From Bacteroidota bacterium (lineage in GTDB: Bacteria; Bacteroidota; Bacteroidia; Flavobacteriales; Weeksellaceae): a DNA stretch of 22,949 nucleotides. Of the stretch, positions 15,160 through 22,200 are shown piece by piece. Made by a program: the position numbers and the translations under genes. The stretch covers positions 1-22,949 of the forward strand of contig JAEZDQ010000157.1 in the NCBI GenBank assembly GCA_023433225.1, given 5' to 3'. Position 1 is the first letter of the stretch, and each line of letters begins with the position of its first letter. The notes under the pieces are model-generated. The model did no database searches, had not been told where the DNA came from, and was given only the letters and a program-made list of their open reading frames with translations.

Positions 15160-16044
15160 TTACGATTCAACTGTAGCTGAATTCGTTACGGCAGTTCCGT
15201 CAATTTTCCGAATCAACCCCTGCAAGGTATTTCCGGGCCCGACTTCTATGAATTCCGCCGCGCCGTCTTTGACCATATTCTGAACCGATTGTGTCCATTT
15301 GACCGGGGCCGTCAACTGTGCGATCAGGTTTTTCTGGATTTCTTCCGGATCGGTAACGGCCATTGTCGTCACGTTTTGATACACGGGGCAAACCGGCATT
15401 TTGAACGCTGTATGTCGGATGGCTTCGGCAAGTTCTTCTTCTGCGGGTTTCATCAAGGGAGAATGGAAAGCACCGCCCACAGGTAAAACCAAGGCGCGCT
15501 TGGCACCGGCTTCTTTCAGCTTTTCACAGGCTTTTTCCACTGCTGGAATTTCACCTGAAATCACCAATTGGCCGGGGCAATTGTAATTGGCGGGAACAAC
15601 GATTCCTTCGATTCCGGCACAGACTTCTTCCACGATCGCATCTTCCAACCCCAAAATCGCAGCCATGGTCGAAGGATTCATTTCACAGGCTTTTTGCATG
15701 GCCAAAGCACGTTTGTAAACAAGCTTCAATCCGGATTCAAAATCGAGCGTTTCATTGGCAACGAGGGCAGAAATTTCCCCTAATGAATGCCCGGCGACCA
15801 TATCAGGTTGAAAGTTTTCCAATGTTTTAGCCAGAATGACGGAATGCATAAAAACAGCAGGTTGGGTCACCTTGGTTTGTTTGAGTTCATCGGAAGTCCC
15901 TTCGAACATGATTTTGGAAATGGAAAATCCCAGTTGGTCATCGGCACGGTCAAATAATTCTTGTGCAATGGGCGAATGTTCATACAGGTTTTTTCCCATG
16001 CCTGTAAACTGGGCACCCTGTCCGGGAAATACGTATGCTTTCAT
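15160..16044 (-). CDS. fabD: Malonyl-CoA:ACP transacylase
   Basis: FabD transfers malonyl groups from CoA to acyl carrier protein, supplying the extender unit for fatty acid synthesis. The 294-residue length is usual. The oxyanion-hole loop FPGQGAQ (6-12), nucleophile motif GHSLGE (85-90) with Ser87, YKRALAMQ with Arg112 for the malonyl carboxylate, and GGAFHSPLM with His194 are all present, so the enzyme should be active. It lies 42 bases after the glycosyltransferase fusion gene on the same strand, and no -7 box is visible in that gap, so it is probably co-transcribed with dapD and that gene. Confidence 0.97.
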   Translation of the reverse strand: MKAYVFPGQGAQFTGMGKNLYEHSPIAQELFDRADDQLGFSISKIMFEGTSDELKQTKVTQPAVFMHSVILAKTLENFQPDMVAGHSLGEISALVANETLDFESGLKLVYKRALAMQKACEMNPSTMAAILGLEDAIVEEVCAGIEGIVVPANYNCPGQLVISGEIPAVEKACEKLKEAGAKRALVLPVGGAFHSPLMKPAEEELAEAIRHTAFKMPVCPVYQNVTTMAVTDPEEIQKNLIAQLTAPVKWTQSVQNMVKDGAAEFIEVGPGNTLQGLIRKIDGTAVTNSATVES

Positions 16045-16086
16045 AAGTATATTTGTTCTGTATTTTTGAATTTTAAATGTAAAAAA

Positions 16087-18012
16087 TTATTTCGACTTCT
16101 TTTCCTTATCATTTTCCCACATTTTAGAAAGGAAAAGATAGCGCTTGAAAACATGGTGTGCGTGCAGTTTGGAAATGATATAGCCTTCTCCTCCGTCAAA
16201 AACGCCCAAACGCAAAATATAATGGTGTACGAAACGGAACCAAGGCTTCACCCAAAAATGGAAAATATTCGGTTTCAATCCTTTGGCAAATAATTCCCTT
16301 GCACGCAAGATGGAATACTGTGTCAATTTACGGTCGTATTCCTCCACGGAATAATAAGAATAATGGTCCAAACGGTTTTTCAGGAAACGGACTTTTCCCT
16401 TGCTGTCAATCAGTTCATGGACCAACCTTCCTTCACCGTAGCGGTTTTTGGATTTTTTGAAAAGCCGGATGGCTTTGTCGTTCTGCCAGCCGGAACGTTT
16501 GATGTATTTTTCCATGAAATAAAAACGGCGGAAGACAAAAAACGCGTCGGCGGTGTCTTTTTTGATTTCGTCAATCATTTCAAAAATCAAAGCTTTAGGG
16601 ATTCGCTCATCGGCATCGAAAAAAGTAACCCATTCATGTTGGGCCTGATCAATAGCGAAGTTTTTCTGCGAGGTGAAATTATCGAATTTCCGCGTGATGA
16701 AAATCACTTTGGGGTGCTTCTTGGCAATTTCCGCTGTACGGTCGGTACTTTCCGAATCTACGATGACTATTTCGTCTGCGTACCAAGCTTCATCCAGAAA
16801 TTTTTGAATGTTCCTTTCTTCATTAAAAGTGATGAGCAAGGCTGAAATTTTGGGGAGTGGATCGGTTAATTTCACCGGTAAATCTACGCTGCCGAAGTTA
16901 TTTTGTAAAAATTGATCGGCTTCTGTCCTCACATAGTTATGTTCCAATTTTTTATACAATTTGGTAGATTGATTCAACAATTGTTTTTCGCTAAGTCTGT
17001 CAACGGTCTTTTTGTCCAAGTCCTGAAAATGTACACTGTGGTGTTTGTGCCCGTCCTCAAAGCAACCCCAGTCGGCCGGGAATTTATGCGGCGAATAAAT
17101 GCTGAATGTAGGCACATCCAATGCTTTGGCCATGTTTACGGCTCCGCCTTCGTTACCGATTAAAGCATCGCAATGGGAAAGGATTTTCAGGAATTCCCTT
17201 ACATTTTTCCCCATCACTTCCGGATAGATTTTTTCGGTAGAATCCAATCCTGCCAAGATTTTATCGACCGTCGGCTGCTGGTTCGGGATGTAATTAAAGA
17301 GCAGGTTGAAGTTGTAATATTTCTGAATATGTGAAATCAACCGAATCATATAATCAATCGGCCAGGATTTATCTTCACCACTACCCAGAATCCCAACCAT
17401 CAGCGTTTTCCGCGAAAAATCAAGGTGGGCGTTTTTCAGTAATTCTTTTCCTTCATTAATCTCATCGGGTCTGAGGTAAATTTTTGGATGAAGTGCCAAT
17501 TGCCGGGGCTTTTCCATAAGCGGTGTCACGAGTGAGACCCGGTTATCGATAGCCGTACAGGAGGTTTCCGGAGAAGGGATATGTGTTTTTTCCACCACAT
17601 CGGTATAAATGTGTTTGAAAAAGGGCTTGTCATAACTGATGCGCCTTTTGGCCCGGGATTTCAGCGTAATGAAGCGGCTTTGCAGCTTGGCATAAGGATC
17701 CAAAACGATGTCATAATTCGCATTTTTGATTTGGTTGGCGTATTGGTTCAAAACCGATATTTTCTTCAGTTGTTTTTCTTCGAATGAAATAATTTGATCG
17801 ATGAAAGGATTATTCTCCAACACGGCCACCGCCGGTTTATAGCAAAAAAAATGAACTTCAGTATCCGGATTGATTTGTTTCAGGTTTTCGGCGATGACAG
17901 AAGAAGTCAACACATCGCCAATATATTTGTTCTGTAAAATCAGGGCTTTTATTCTGCCCGATCCGGACAAAACAGAATTGTCTGTTTGGATATTTTGTCG
18001 GTATTCCAGCAT
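16087..18012 (-). CDS. Bifunctional glycosyltransferase: GT9 heptosyltransferase-like domain fused to GT2 domain
   Basis: The 641-residue protein joins two transferases that normally come as separate proteins. Residues about 20-355 are a GT9 domain of the heptosyltransferase (WaaC/WaaF) type: KALILQNKYIGDVLTSSVI at the start, VGILGSGEDKSWP, and the nucleotide-sugar signature GNEGGAVNMAKALDVPTFSI (287-306). After a linker (355-387), residues about 388-641 are a GT2 domain of the WaaE/KdtX type: ALLITFNEERNI, EIVIVDSESTDRTAEIA, and FDADERIP with the metal-binding DxD (466-468). The GT2 part has no Met near its start, so a hidden separate start is unlikely. There is no signal peptide; the protein should act at the cytoplasmic side of the inner membrane on lipopolysaccharide core. 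It lies 27 bases downstream of dapD. The exact sugars are unknown. Confidence 0.88.
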   Translation of the reverse strand: MLEYRQNIQTDNSVLSGSGRIKALILQNKYIGDVLTSSVIAENLKQINPDTEVHFFCYKPAVAVLENNPFIDQIISFEEKQLKKISVLNQYANQIKNANYDIVLDPYAKLQSRFITLKSRAKRRISYDKPFFKHIYTDVVEKTHIPSPETSCTAIDNRVSLVTPLMEKPRQLALHPKIYLRPDEINEGKELLKNAHLDFSRKTLMVGILGSGEDKSWPIDYMIRLISHIQKYYNFNLLFNYIPNQQPTVDKILAGLDSTEKIYPEVMGKNVREFLKILSHCDALIGNEGGAVNMAKALDVPTFSIYSPHKFPADWGCFEDGHKHHSVHFQDLDKKTVDRLSEKQLLNQSTKLYKKLEHNYVRTEADQFLQNNFGSVDLPVKLTDPLPKISALLITFNEERNIQKFLDEAWYADEIVIVDSESTDRTAEIAKKHPKVIFITRKFDNFTSQKNFAIDQAQHEWVTFFDADERIPKALIFEMIDEIKKDTADAFFVFRRFYFMEKYIKRSGWQNDKAIRLFKKSKNRYGEGRLVHELIDSKGKVRFLKNRLDHYSYYSVEEYDRKLTQYSILRARELFAKGLKPNIFHFWVKPWFRFVHHYILRLGVFDGGEGYIISKLHAHHVFKRYLFLSKMWENDKEKKSK

Positions 18013-18039
18013 AAATGATTAATATAATTCTGCAGGAAT

Positions 18040-18855
18040 TTAAACGGCAACTTTGTGTTCCCGCAAAGCATCGTTAAGCGAAGTTTTCAAATCGGTGCTT
18101 TCCTTTCTTTGCCCGATGATCAATGCACAGGGAACTTGGAATTCACCCGCGGGAAATTCCTTGGTATAACTTCCGGGAATCACTACGGAACGCGGCGGGA
18201 TTTCACCTTTTATTTCAATTGGGTTTTCACCCGTCACGTCAATGATCTTCGTTGATGCGGTCAACACTACATTGGCACCTAAAACCGCTTCTTTACCGAC
18301 TCTGACGCCCTCGACCACAATACATCTTGAACCGATAAATGCATTGTCTTCGATAATTACGGGAGCAGCTTGTAAAGGTTCCAGAACACCTCCGATACCA
18401 ACCCCACCGCTCAAGTGGACATTTTTTCCGATTTGGGCACAGCTTCCCACCGTCGCCCATGTATCGACCATGGTTCCTTCGTCTACATAAGCACCGATGT
18501 TCACATACGAAGGCATCATAATCACGCCTTTGGAAACATAAGAACCGTGGCGCGCTATCGCATGCGGAACCACACGCACACCTTTTTCAGCATAATTTTT
18601 TTTCAATGGAATTTTATCGTGAAATTCAAAAATACCAACTTCAATGGTTTCCATTTGTTGAATCGGGAAATACATTACGACGGCTTTTTTTATCCATTCG
18701 TTGACCTGCCAACCCCCGGCTTTTGGTTCGGCTACCCTCAATTTGCCTTCGTCCAGTGAATTTATAACTTCTCTGATCGCTCTTTGGGTTCCTTCTTCTT
18801 TCAAGAGTTCCTTGTTGTCCCAAGCCTGTTCTATAATCTGTTTAAGGTTTACCAT
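18040..18855 (-). CDS. dapD: 2,3,4,5-tetrahydropyridine-2,6-dicarboxylate N-succinyltransferase
   Basis: DapD succinylates tetrahydrodipicolinate in the lysine/meso-diaminopimelate pathway, which feeds peptidoglycan. The 271-residue length matches the family. The N-terminal helical domain (LKQIIEQAWDNKELL) is followed by a left-handed beta-helix built from hexapeptide repeats (YVSKGVIMMPSYVNIGAYVD, VGSCAQIGKNVHLSGG, IGSRCIVVEGVRVGKEAVLG) with the DapD signature GVGIGGVLEPLQAAPVIIED. It is the first gene of the minus-strand string dapD, glycosyltransferase, fabD, GHMP kinase, and faces ruvX across a 160-base divergent gap that holds its -7 box. Confidence 0.97.
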   Translation of the reverse strand: MVNLKQIIEQAWDNKELLKEEGTQRAIREVINSLDEGKLRVAEPKAGGWQVNEWIKKAVVMYFPIQQMETIEVGIFEFHDKIPLKKNYAEKGVRVVPHAIARHGSYVSKGVIMMPSYVNIGAYVDEGTMVDTWATVGSCAQIGKNVHLSGGVGIGGVLEPLQAAPVIIEDNAFIGSRCIVVEGVRVGKEAVLGANVVLTASTKIIDVTGENPIEIKGEIPPRSVVIPGSYTKEFPAGEFQVPCALIIGQRKESTDLKTSLNDALREHKVAV

Positions 18856-18872
18856 ATCCTTTAGTGTTGGTA

Positions 18873-18903
18873 CAAATCTACATTTTTAAATTAAAAGTGC
18901 GAA
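18873..18903 (-). promoter_or_regulatory. Candidate dapD promoter
   Basis: On the minus strand TTCG (18903-18900), a 19-base spacer and TAGATTTG (18880-18873) match the Bacteroidota consensus, perfectly in the -7 box and at three of four bases in the -33 box. The -7 box ends 17 bases before the dapD ATG. Confidence 0.55.
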
Positions 18904-19003
18904 GTCCACCGTTCAAAATTCGTCCAAGCGTATGTTTTCATCCGCAGCGGTACAAAAATTAACCAATTCCGTCACGCTGAACTTTCCGAAGCGTCAAATT
19001 AAC

Positions 19004-19011
19004 TAACTTTG
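19004..19011 (+). promoter_or_regulatory. -7 box directly in front of ruvX
   Basis: TAACTTTG matches TANNTTTG and ends only four bases before the ruvX ATG. If used, transcription would begin at or next to the start codon and the mRNA would be leaderless or nearly so. No TTTG box is evident at the 19-base distance. Confidence 0.45.
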
Positions 19012-19015
19012 CCCC

Positions 19016-19438
19016 ATGCCCAGAATCCTCGCCATTGACTATGGAATGAAACGTACCGGAATTGCTGTTACCGACGAACTGCAAATCATTGCCACTTCGC
19101 TTGACACAGTGGAAACGCCGAAATTATTTGAATTTCTCGGTAAATATCTTTCTGAAAATAACGTTCAGGAAATCGTGGTTGGACTTCCCATGCGGATGCA
19201 CGGTGAAGTGGGACAACTGGAAACGAAAATTCAAAAATTTATTTCGAAATTCAAAGAAAAACACCCGACTATTCCGGTTTTTAGGCAAGATGAAAGTTTC
19301 ACATCCAAGATGGCTTCCCAAGTGATTTTTGAGTCGGGTGCGAAAAAGAAAAAACGCCGGGATAAATCTTTAATCGATAAAGTCAGCGCGACGATTATTT
19401 TACAATCTTTTATGGAATCGAAAGGTAGCAGATTTTAG
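19016..19438 (+). CDS. ruvX: Putative pre-16S rRNA nuclease / Holliday junction resolvase-like RuvX (YqgF)
   Basis: RuvX/YqgF proteins have an RNase H-like fold and are implicated in 5' maturation of 16S rRNA; an older name is Holliday junction resolvase. The 140-residue protein has the family start RILAIDYGMKRTGIAVTD, with metal-binding Asp8, then EIVVGLPMRMHGE, FRQDESFTSKMA with the second acid, and KSLIDKVSATIILQSFM with the third acidic residue. All expected catalytic acids are present. The start is the ATG four bases after the TAACTTTG box. It leads the ruvX, def, DUF5606, mazG series, with a 135-base gap and a probable separate promoter before def. Confidence 0.93.
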   Translation: MPRILAIDYGMKRTGIAVTDELQIIATSLDTVETPKLFEFLGKYLSENNVQEIVVGLPMRMHGEVGQLETKIQKFISKFKEKHPTIPVFRQDESFTSKMASQVIFESGAKKKKRRDKSLIDKVSATIILQSFMESKGSRF

Positions 19439-19525
19439 CATTTATTGATTTCACATCAAGTGAACCTATCTATTATAATTTTATAATTTTCGTTTCCACC
19501 TTTACCCCTTCCACCACATTTTATC

Positions 19526-19556
19526 TTTTTTTACTTTCTACATAGTTTTATCTTTG
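19526..19556 (+). promoter_or_regulatory. Candidate def promoter
   Basis: TTTT (19526-19529), a 19-base spacer and TATCTTTG (19549-19556) match the Bacteroidota promoter, with a perfect -7 box and one mismatch at -33. The -7 box ends 17 bases before the def ATG. Confidence 0.55.
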
Positions 19557-19573
19557 CATCAAATTTCCAGAAA

Positions 19574-20146
19574 ATGATTTTACCAATCCGGGCATACGGC
19601 GACCCTGTTTTGCGACAGAAAGCATCCGATATTGACAAGGATTATAAAAACCTGCCTCAATTGATTGAAAACATGTTCGAAACCATGGCCGATGCCTATG
19701 GCGTTGGGCTGGCCGCTCCCCAAATCGGCTTGCCCATCCGGTTATTTATCATCGATTTGACGCCATTTGTCGAGGACGAAGATTATGAAGAAATCGGTGA
19801 AGAATTGAAAACCTTCCGAAAAGTATTCATCAACGCGAGAATCCTTGAGAAAAAAGGGGAAGAATGGAAGTTCAACGAAGGCTGCCTGAGCATTCCCGGC
19901 ATCCGCGAAGACGTTTCCAGACCGGAATCCATCGTGATTGAATATTTCGATGAAAATTGGAAGTTGCACAAAGAAGAATTTTCCGATATTCGTGCCCGCG
20001 TAATTCAACATGAGTACGACCATATTGAGGGCATCATGTTTACCGATTATTTATCGTCCTTCAAAAAGAAATTAGTTCAGAACAAATTAAAAAATATCAG
20101 CAAAGGAAAAGTAAAAGCGGATTACCAAATGCAGTTTCCCGCTTAG
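19574..20146 (+). CDS. def: Peptide deformylase
   Basis: Peptide deformylase removes the formyl group from the N-terminal Met of new proteins. All three motifs of the Fe2+ site are present in this 190-residue protein: GVGLAAPQIG (43-52), EGCLSIPG (102-109) with ligand Cys104, and QHEYDHIEG (145-153) with ligands His146 and His150 and catalytic Glu147. A moderately long insertion (DLTPFVEDEDYEEIGEELKT, 61-80) is common in Bacteroidota deformylases. The enzyme should be active. The downstream DUF5606 gene begins 24 bases after the stop and is probably co-transcribed. Confidence 0.97.
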   Translation: MILPIRAYGDPVLRQKASDIDKDYKNLPQLIENMFETMADAYGVGLAAPQIGLPIRLFIIDLTPFVEDEDYEEIGEELKTFRKVFINARILEKKGEEWKFNEGCLSIPGIREDVSRPESIVIEYFDENWKLHKEEFSDIRARVIQHEYDHIEGIMFTDYLSSFKKKLVQNKLKNISKGKVKADYQMQFPA

Positions 20147-20170
20147 GAATTTAGATTTTAAAAATAGAAT

Positions 20171-20650
20171 ATGGATTTAAGTAAGATTATTTCAATTTCG
20201 GGCAAACCGGGATTATACAAATTGATTTCCCAAGCCAAGAGCGGATTCATTGTAGAAGATTTGGACAAAGGAAAAAAGACTTCAATTTCGGCAAACAACA
20301 ACGTAAGTTTATTGGAAAATGTCGCCATTTATGGTGTTTCTGAGGAATATCCTTTGAAAGAGGTTTTTACCAAAATTTATAACAAAGAAAAGGGCGGACC
20401 GGCTATCAGCCACAAAGAATCGGGTGCCAACCTACGGAAATACATCGAAGAAATTTTGCCGGAATACGATGAATCCCGTGTTTACGACTCGGATTTGAAA
20501 AAATTATTCCAATGGTACAACATCCTTCAATCCAAAGATTTGGTAACGCCGGAGCCGGAAACAGAAGAACCAAAAGAAGAAGTTGCAGCAGAGGAAACTT
20601 CGGAAGAAAAGCCAAAAGCCAAAAAAGCGAAGGCGAAGAAGGAAGATTAA
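20171..20650 (+). CDS. DUF5606 domain-containing protein
   Basis: This 159-residue cytoplasmic protein matches the small Bacteroidota family that stands between def and mazG. The N-terminal half (MDLSKIISISGKPGLYKLIS, then SGFIVEDLDKGKKTSISANN and VSLLENVAIYGVSEEYPLKE) looks like a compact SH3-like beta domain. A helical part follows (GANLRKYIEEILPEYDES, DLKKLFQWYNIL). The last 35 residues are a low-complexity Glu/Lys/Ala-rich tail that alternates acidic and basic stretches and ends in KAKKAKAKKED. No catalytic motif is visible and the function is unknown. The conserved neighbourhood suggests a link to translation or nucleotide housekeeping. Confidence 0.87.
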   Translation: MDLSKIISISGKPGLYKLISQAKSGFIVEDLDKGKKTSISANNNVSLLENVAIYGVSEEYPLKEVFTKIYNKEKGGPAISHKESGANLRKYIEEILPEYDESRVYDSDLKKLFQWYNILQSKDLVTPEPETEEPKEEVAAEETSEEKPKAKKAKAKKED

Positions 20651-20652
20651 TT

Positions 20653-20758
20653 TGTCATTCCGAGATTTGATATTAAGAGGAGAAACATTAGTTTCGGTAA
20701 TAACGAGGAATCTTAATTTTGAGATTCTTCACTTCATTTTATTTCGTTCAGAATGACA
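20653..20758. repeat. 106-bp palindromic intergenic element, MITE/REP-like
   Basis: The ends are imperfect inverted repeats, TGTCATTCCGA (20653-20663) and TCAGAATGACA (20748-20758), matching at 10 of 11 positions. Inside, GAATCT (20708-20713) and AGATTC (20722-20727) form a second inverted repeat. This is the pattern of a non-coding palindromic element (with GTCATTC, GAATC and GATTCTTCAC blocks) that is abundant between genes in Bacteroidota. It fills almost the whole gap between the DUF5606 gene and mazG and could act as a transcript-end hairpin. Confidence 0.7.
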
Positions 20759-20774
20759 TTCGACTTTTAAAAAA

Positions 20775-21539
20775 ATGAACTCACGCGAAGAACAGTTAAA
20801 AGCTTTTAACCGCTTGCTTGACATCATGGATGACTTGCGTGAGAAATGTCCCTGGGACAAAAAACAAACCATGGAATCGCTTCGTTATCTGACGATTGAG
20901 GAGATGCACGAACTTTCTGATGCGATTCTGGAAAACGATAAAACGGAAATCAGAAAGGAATTGGGCGACCTTTTCCTTCATTTGGTTTTTTATTCGAAGA
21001 TTGCTTCCGAAACCCAAGATTTTGATGTGGCCGATGTGCTGAATGGTATTTCGGAGAAATTGATCCACCGTCATCCACATATTTACGGCGACGTCAAAGT
21101 GGCCGACGAAGAAGAGGTCAAACAAAATTGGGAAAAACTCAAACTGAAAGAAGGAAAAAAATCCGTTCTGGAAGGTGTTCCCAAATCGCTTCCCGCTATG
21201 GTCAAAGCTTATCGAATTCAGGAAAAAGTAAAAGGCGTAGGATTTGAATTTGAGAATTCAGACGATACCTGGGCAAAAGTCAAAGAAGAAATTTCGGAAT
21301 TTGAAAAGGAAACCGAAGCTTCCAAACGCGAACAGGAATTCGGTGATGTTTTGTTTTCACTGATCAATTATGCGCGTTTCACCGGTATCAATCCCGAAGA
21401 TGCTCTGGAACGAACCAATAAAAAATTCATCGCAAGATTTCAGAAAATTGAAGAATTGGCCAAAGAAGAAGGAAAAAATATTGCTGAACTTTCTTTGAAA
21501 GAACAGGATGAACTTTGGGAGAAGGCGAAATTAATTTGA
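20775..21539 (+). CDS. mazG: Nucleoside triphosphate pyrophosphohydrolase MazG
   Basis: MazG hydrolyses (d)NTPs to monophosphates and pyrophosphate, cleaning the nucleotide pool and influencing (p)ppGpp levels. The 254-residue protein has two all-alpha MazG domains. The first carries CPWDKKQTMESL (25-36), the metal motif EEMHELSDA (42-50) and KELGDLFLHLVF (61-72). The second has EEISEFEKE, then EQEFGDVLFSLINYAR followed by FTGINPEDALERTNKKF. Both sets of acidic residues appear intact. The start ATG follows the palindromic element by 16 bases. It is not part of a MazEF toxin pair; the toxin-antitoxin genes that follow are of another family. Confidence 0.96.
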   Translation: MNSREEQLKAFNRLLDIMDDLREKCPWDKKQTMESLRYLTIEEMHELSDAILENDKTEIRKELGDLFLHLVFYSKIASETQDFDVADVLNGISEKLIHRHPHIYGDVKVADEEEVKQNWEKLKLKEGKKSVLEGVPKSLPAMVKAYRIQEKVKGVGFEFENSDDTWAKVKEEISEFEKETEASKREQEFGDVLFSLINYARFTGINPEDALERTNKKFIARFQKIEELAKEEGKNIAELSLKEQDELWEKAKLI

Positions 21540-21625
21540 GCATTTTTCATCCAACTTCGTGCAAGTTTGGCTTAGTTTCTCATTTTAATCCAAAATCAAC
21601 TAAATTTGCACCTAAACTCATTGTT

Positions 21626-21850
21626 ATGGAAAACATTATCATCATCCCGAAAAATGAAAAACAATCTAATGTGATAAAAGCATTTTTGGAAGAAATGAAA
21701 ATCCGCTTCAAAACTGTAAAAGACGATTCTATAATGACGGAGGATGATTTTTATTCAAAAATTGACCGATCCATCCAACAAGCTAAAGATGGAAAAACAC
21801 AAGGTCTTACACCTGAATTGAAAAAAGAGCTTTTCAAAAACATCTTATGA
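21626..21850 (+). CDS. Antitoxin of a YoeB/Txe-type toxin-antitoxin pair
   Basis: From the ATG at 21626 this is a 74-residue protein. It has a beta-strand start (MENIIIIPKNEKQ), a helix (SNVIKAFLEEMKIRFKTV), and a C-terminal region (DDFYSKIDRSIQQAKDGKTQ followed by GLTPELKKELF) that should wrap around the toxin. This is the shape of short antitoxins that precede YoeB/RelE toxins in Bacteroidota. Its stop codon overlaps the toxin start (ATGA). The frame is open further upstream into mazG, but the ATG at 21626 fits best and lies 17 bases after a TAAATTTG box (21601-21608). Antitoxins of this kind usually bind their own promoter together with the toxin. Assignment rests mainly on the toxin next to it. 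Confidence 0.75.
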   Translation: MENIIIIPKNEKQSNVIKAFLEEMKIRFKTVKDDSIMTEDDFYSKIDRSIQQAKDGKTQGLTPELKKELFKNIL

Positions 21851-22125
21851 AATATAAGGTAATATTAACGGAGGAGGCAAAAACAGACATTACCAAAATT
21901 GATAAATCCGGCGATAAAAATTCATTAAAAAAACTTCTTATACTGCTGGAAGAACTGGAAACCCACCCCACTTCCGGAACGGGAAAACCGGAGTTGTTGA
22001 AACATTATAAAACACCCACTTGATCCAGAAGAATTTCTATAAAACATCGGCTAGTTTATCGAATTGAGGATGAAGTCGTAACTGTTTTGATACTTTCAGC
22101 ATGTGGCCATTATGAAGACAAATAA
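21847..22125 (+). pseudogene. YoeB/Txe-type mRNA interferase toxin interrupted by an in-frame TGA
   Basis: YoeB toxins are ribosome-dependent mRNA endonucleases. The frame begins at the ATG overlapping the antitoxin stop and reads MKYKVILTEEAKTDITKI, LLILLEELETHPTSGTGKPE, LLKHYKTPT, then a TGA at 22021-22023 (codon 59). In the same frame it continues SRRISIKHRLVYRIEDEV, VTVLILSACGHYEDK, to TAA at 22123-22125, a normal 92-codon length. In the family the interrupted position is the Trp of the WSRRI motif, so TGG has become TGA by one base change. The 58-residue product keeps the Glu of the GTGKPE block but lacks the catalytic Arg (in SRRI) and the terminal His-Tyr, so it should be inactive. A sequencing error is possible. 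Confidence 0.82.
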
Positions 22126-22149
22126 AACATAAACTCCAACCTGTCCGTA

Positions 22150-22180
22150 TTTTTAAACCTGTCAGGTTTACGTAACTTTG
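22150..22180 (+). promoter_or_regulatory. Candidate uvrB promoter
   Basis: TTTT (22150-22153), a 19-base spacer and TAACTTTG (22173-22180) match the Bacteroidota consensus with one mismatch at -33. The -7 box ends 20 bases before the uvrB ATG. Confidence 0.55.
22154..22170. promoter_or_regulatory. 17-bp perfect palindrome in the uvrB promoter spacer
   Basis: TAAACCTG-T-CAGGTTTA is symmetric over 17 bases. It sits exactly between a TTTT box (22150-22153) and the TAACTTTG box (22173-22180), where a bound repressor would block transcription. The same sequence type (AAACCTGTCAGGTTT) also occurs as a scattered intergenic repeat in Bacteroidota, so a regulatory role is only one option. Confidence 0.5.
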
Positions 22181-22200
22181 CGCTTATTTCCAAACCGCTT

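Noticed and set aside
18960..19003. GTCACGCTGAAC...GAAGCGTC sequence upstream of ruvX as a palindromic repeat
   Set aside because: Only a 5-bp ACGCT/AGCGT pairing is clear; it recalls a Bacteroidota intergenic motif but is too degenerate to call.
22021..22023. TGA in the toxin as selenocysteine or recoded Trp
   Set aside because: Other genes here (mazG, the nuclease gene, miaB's operon neighbours) end normally, TGA being used as a stop; no SECIS-like hairpin is apparent, and the family has Trp at this position, so a nonsense change is simpler.
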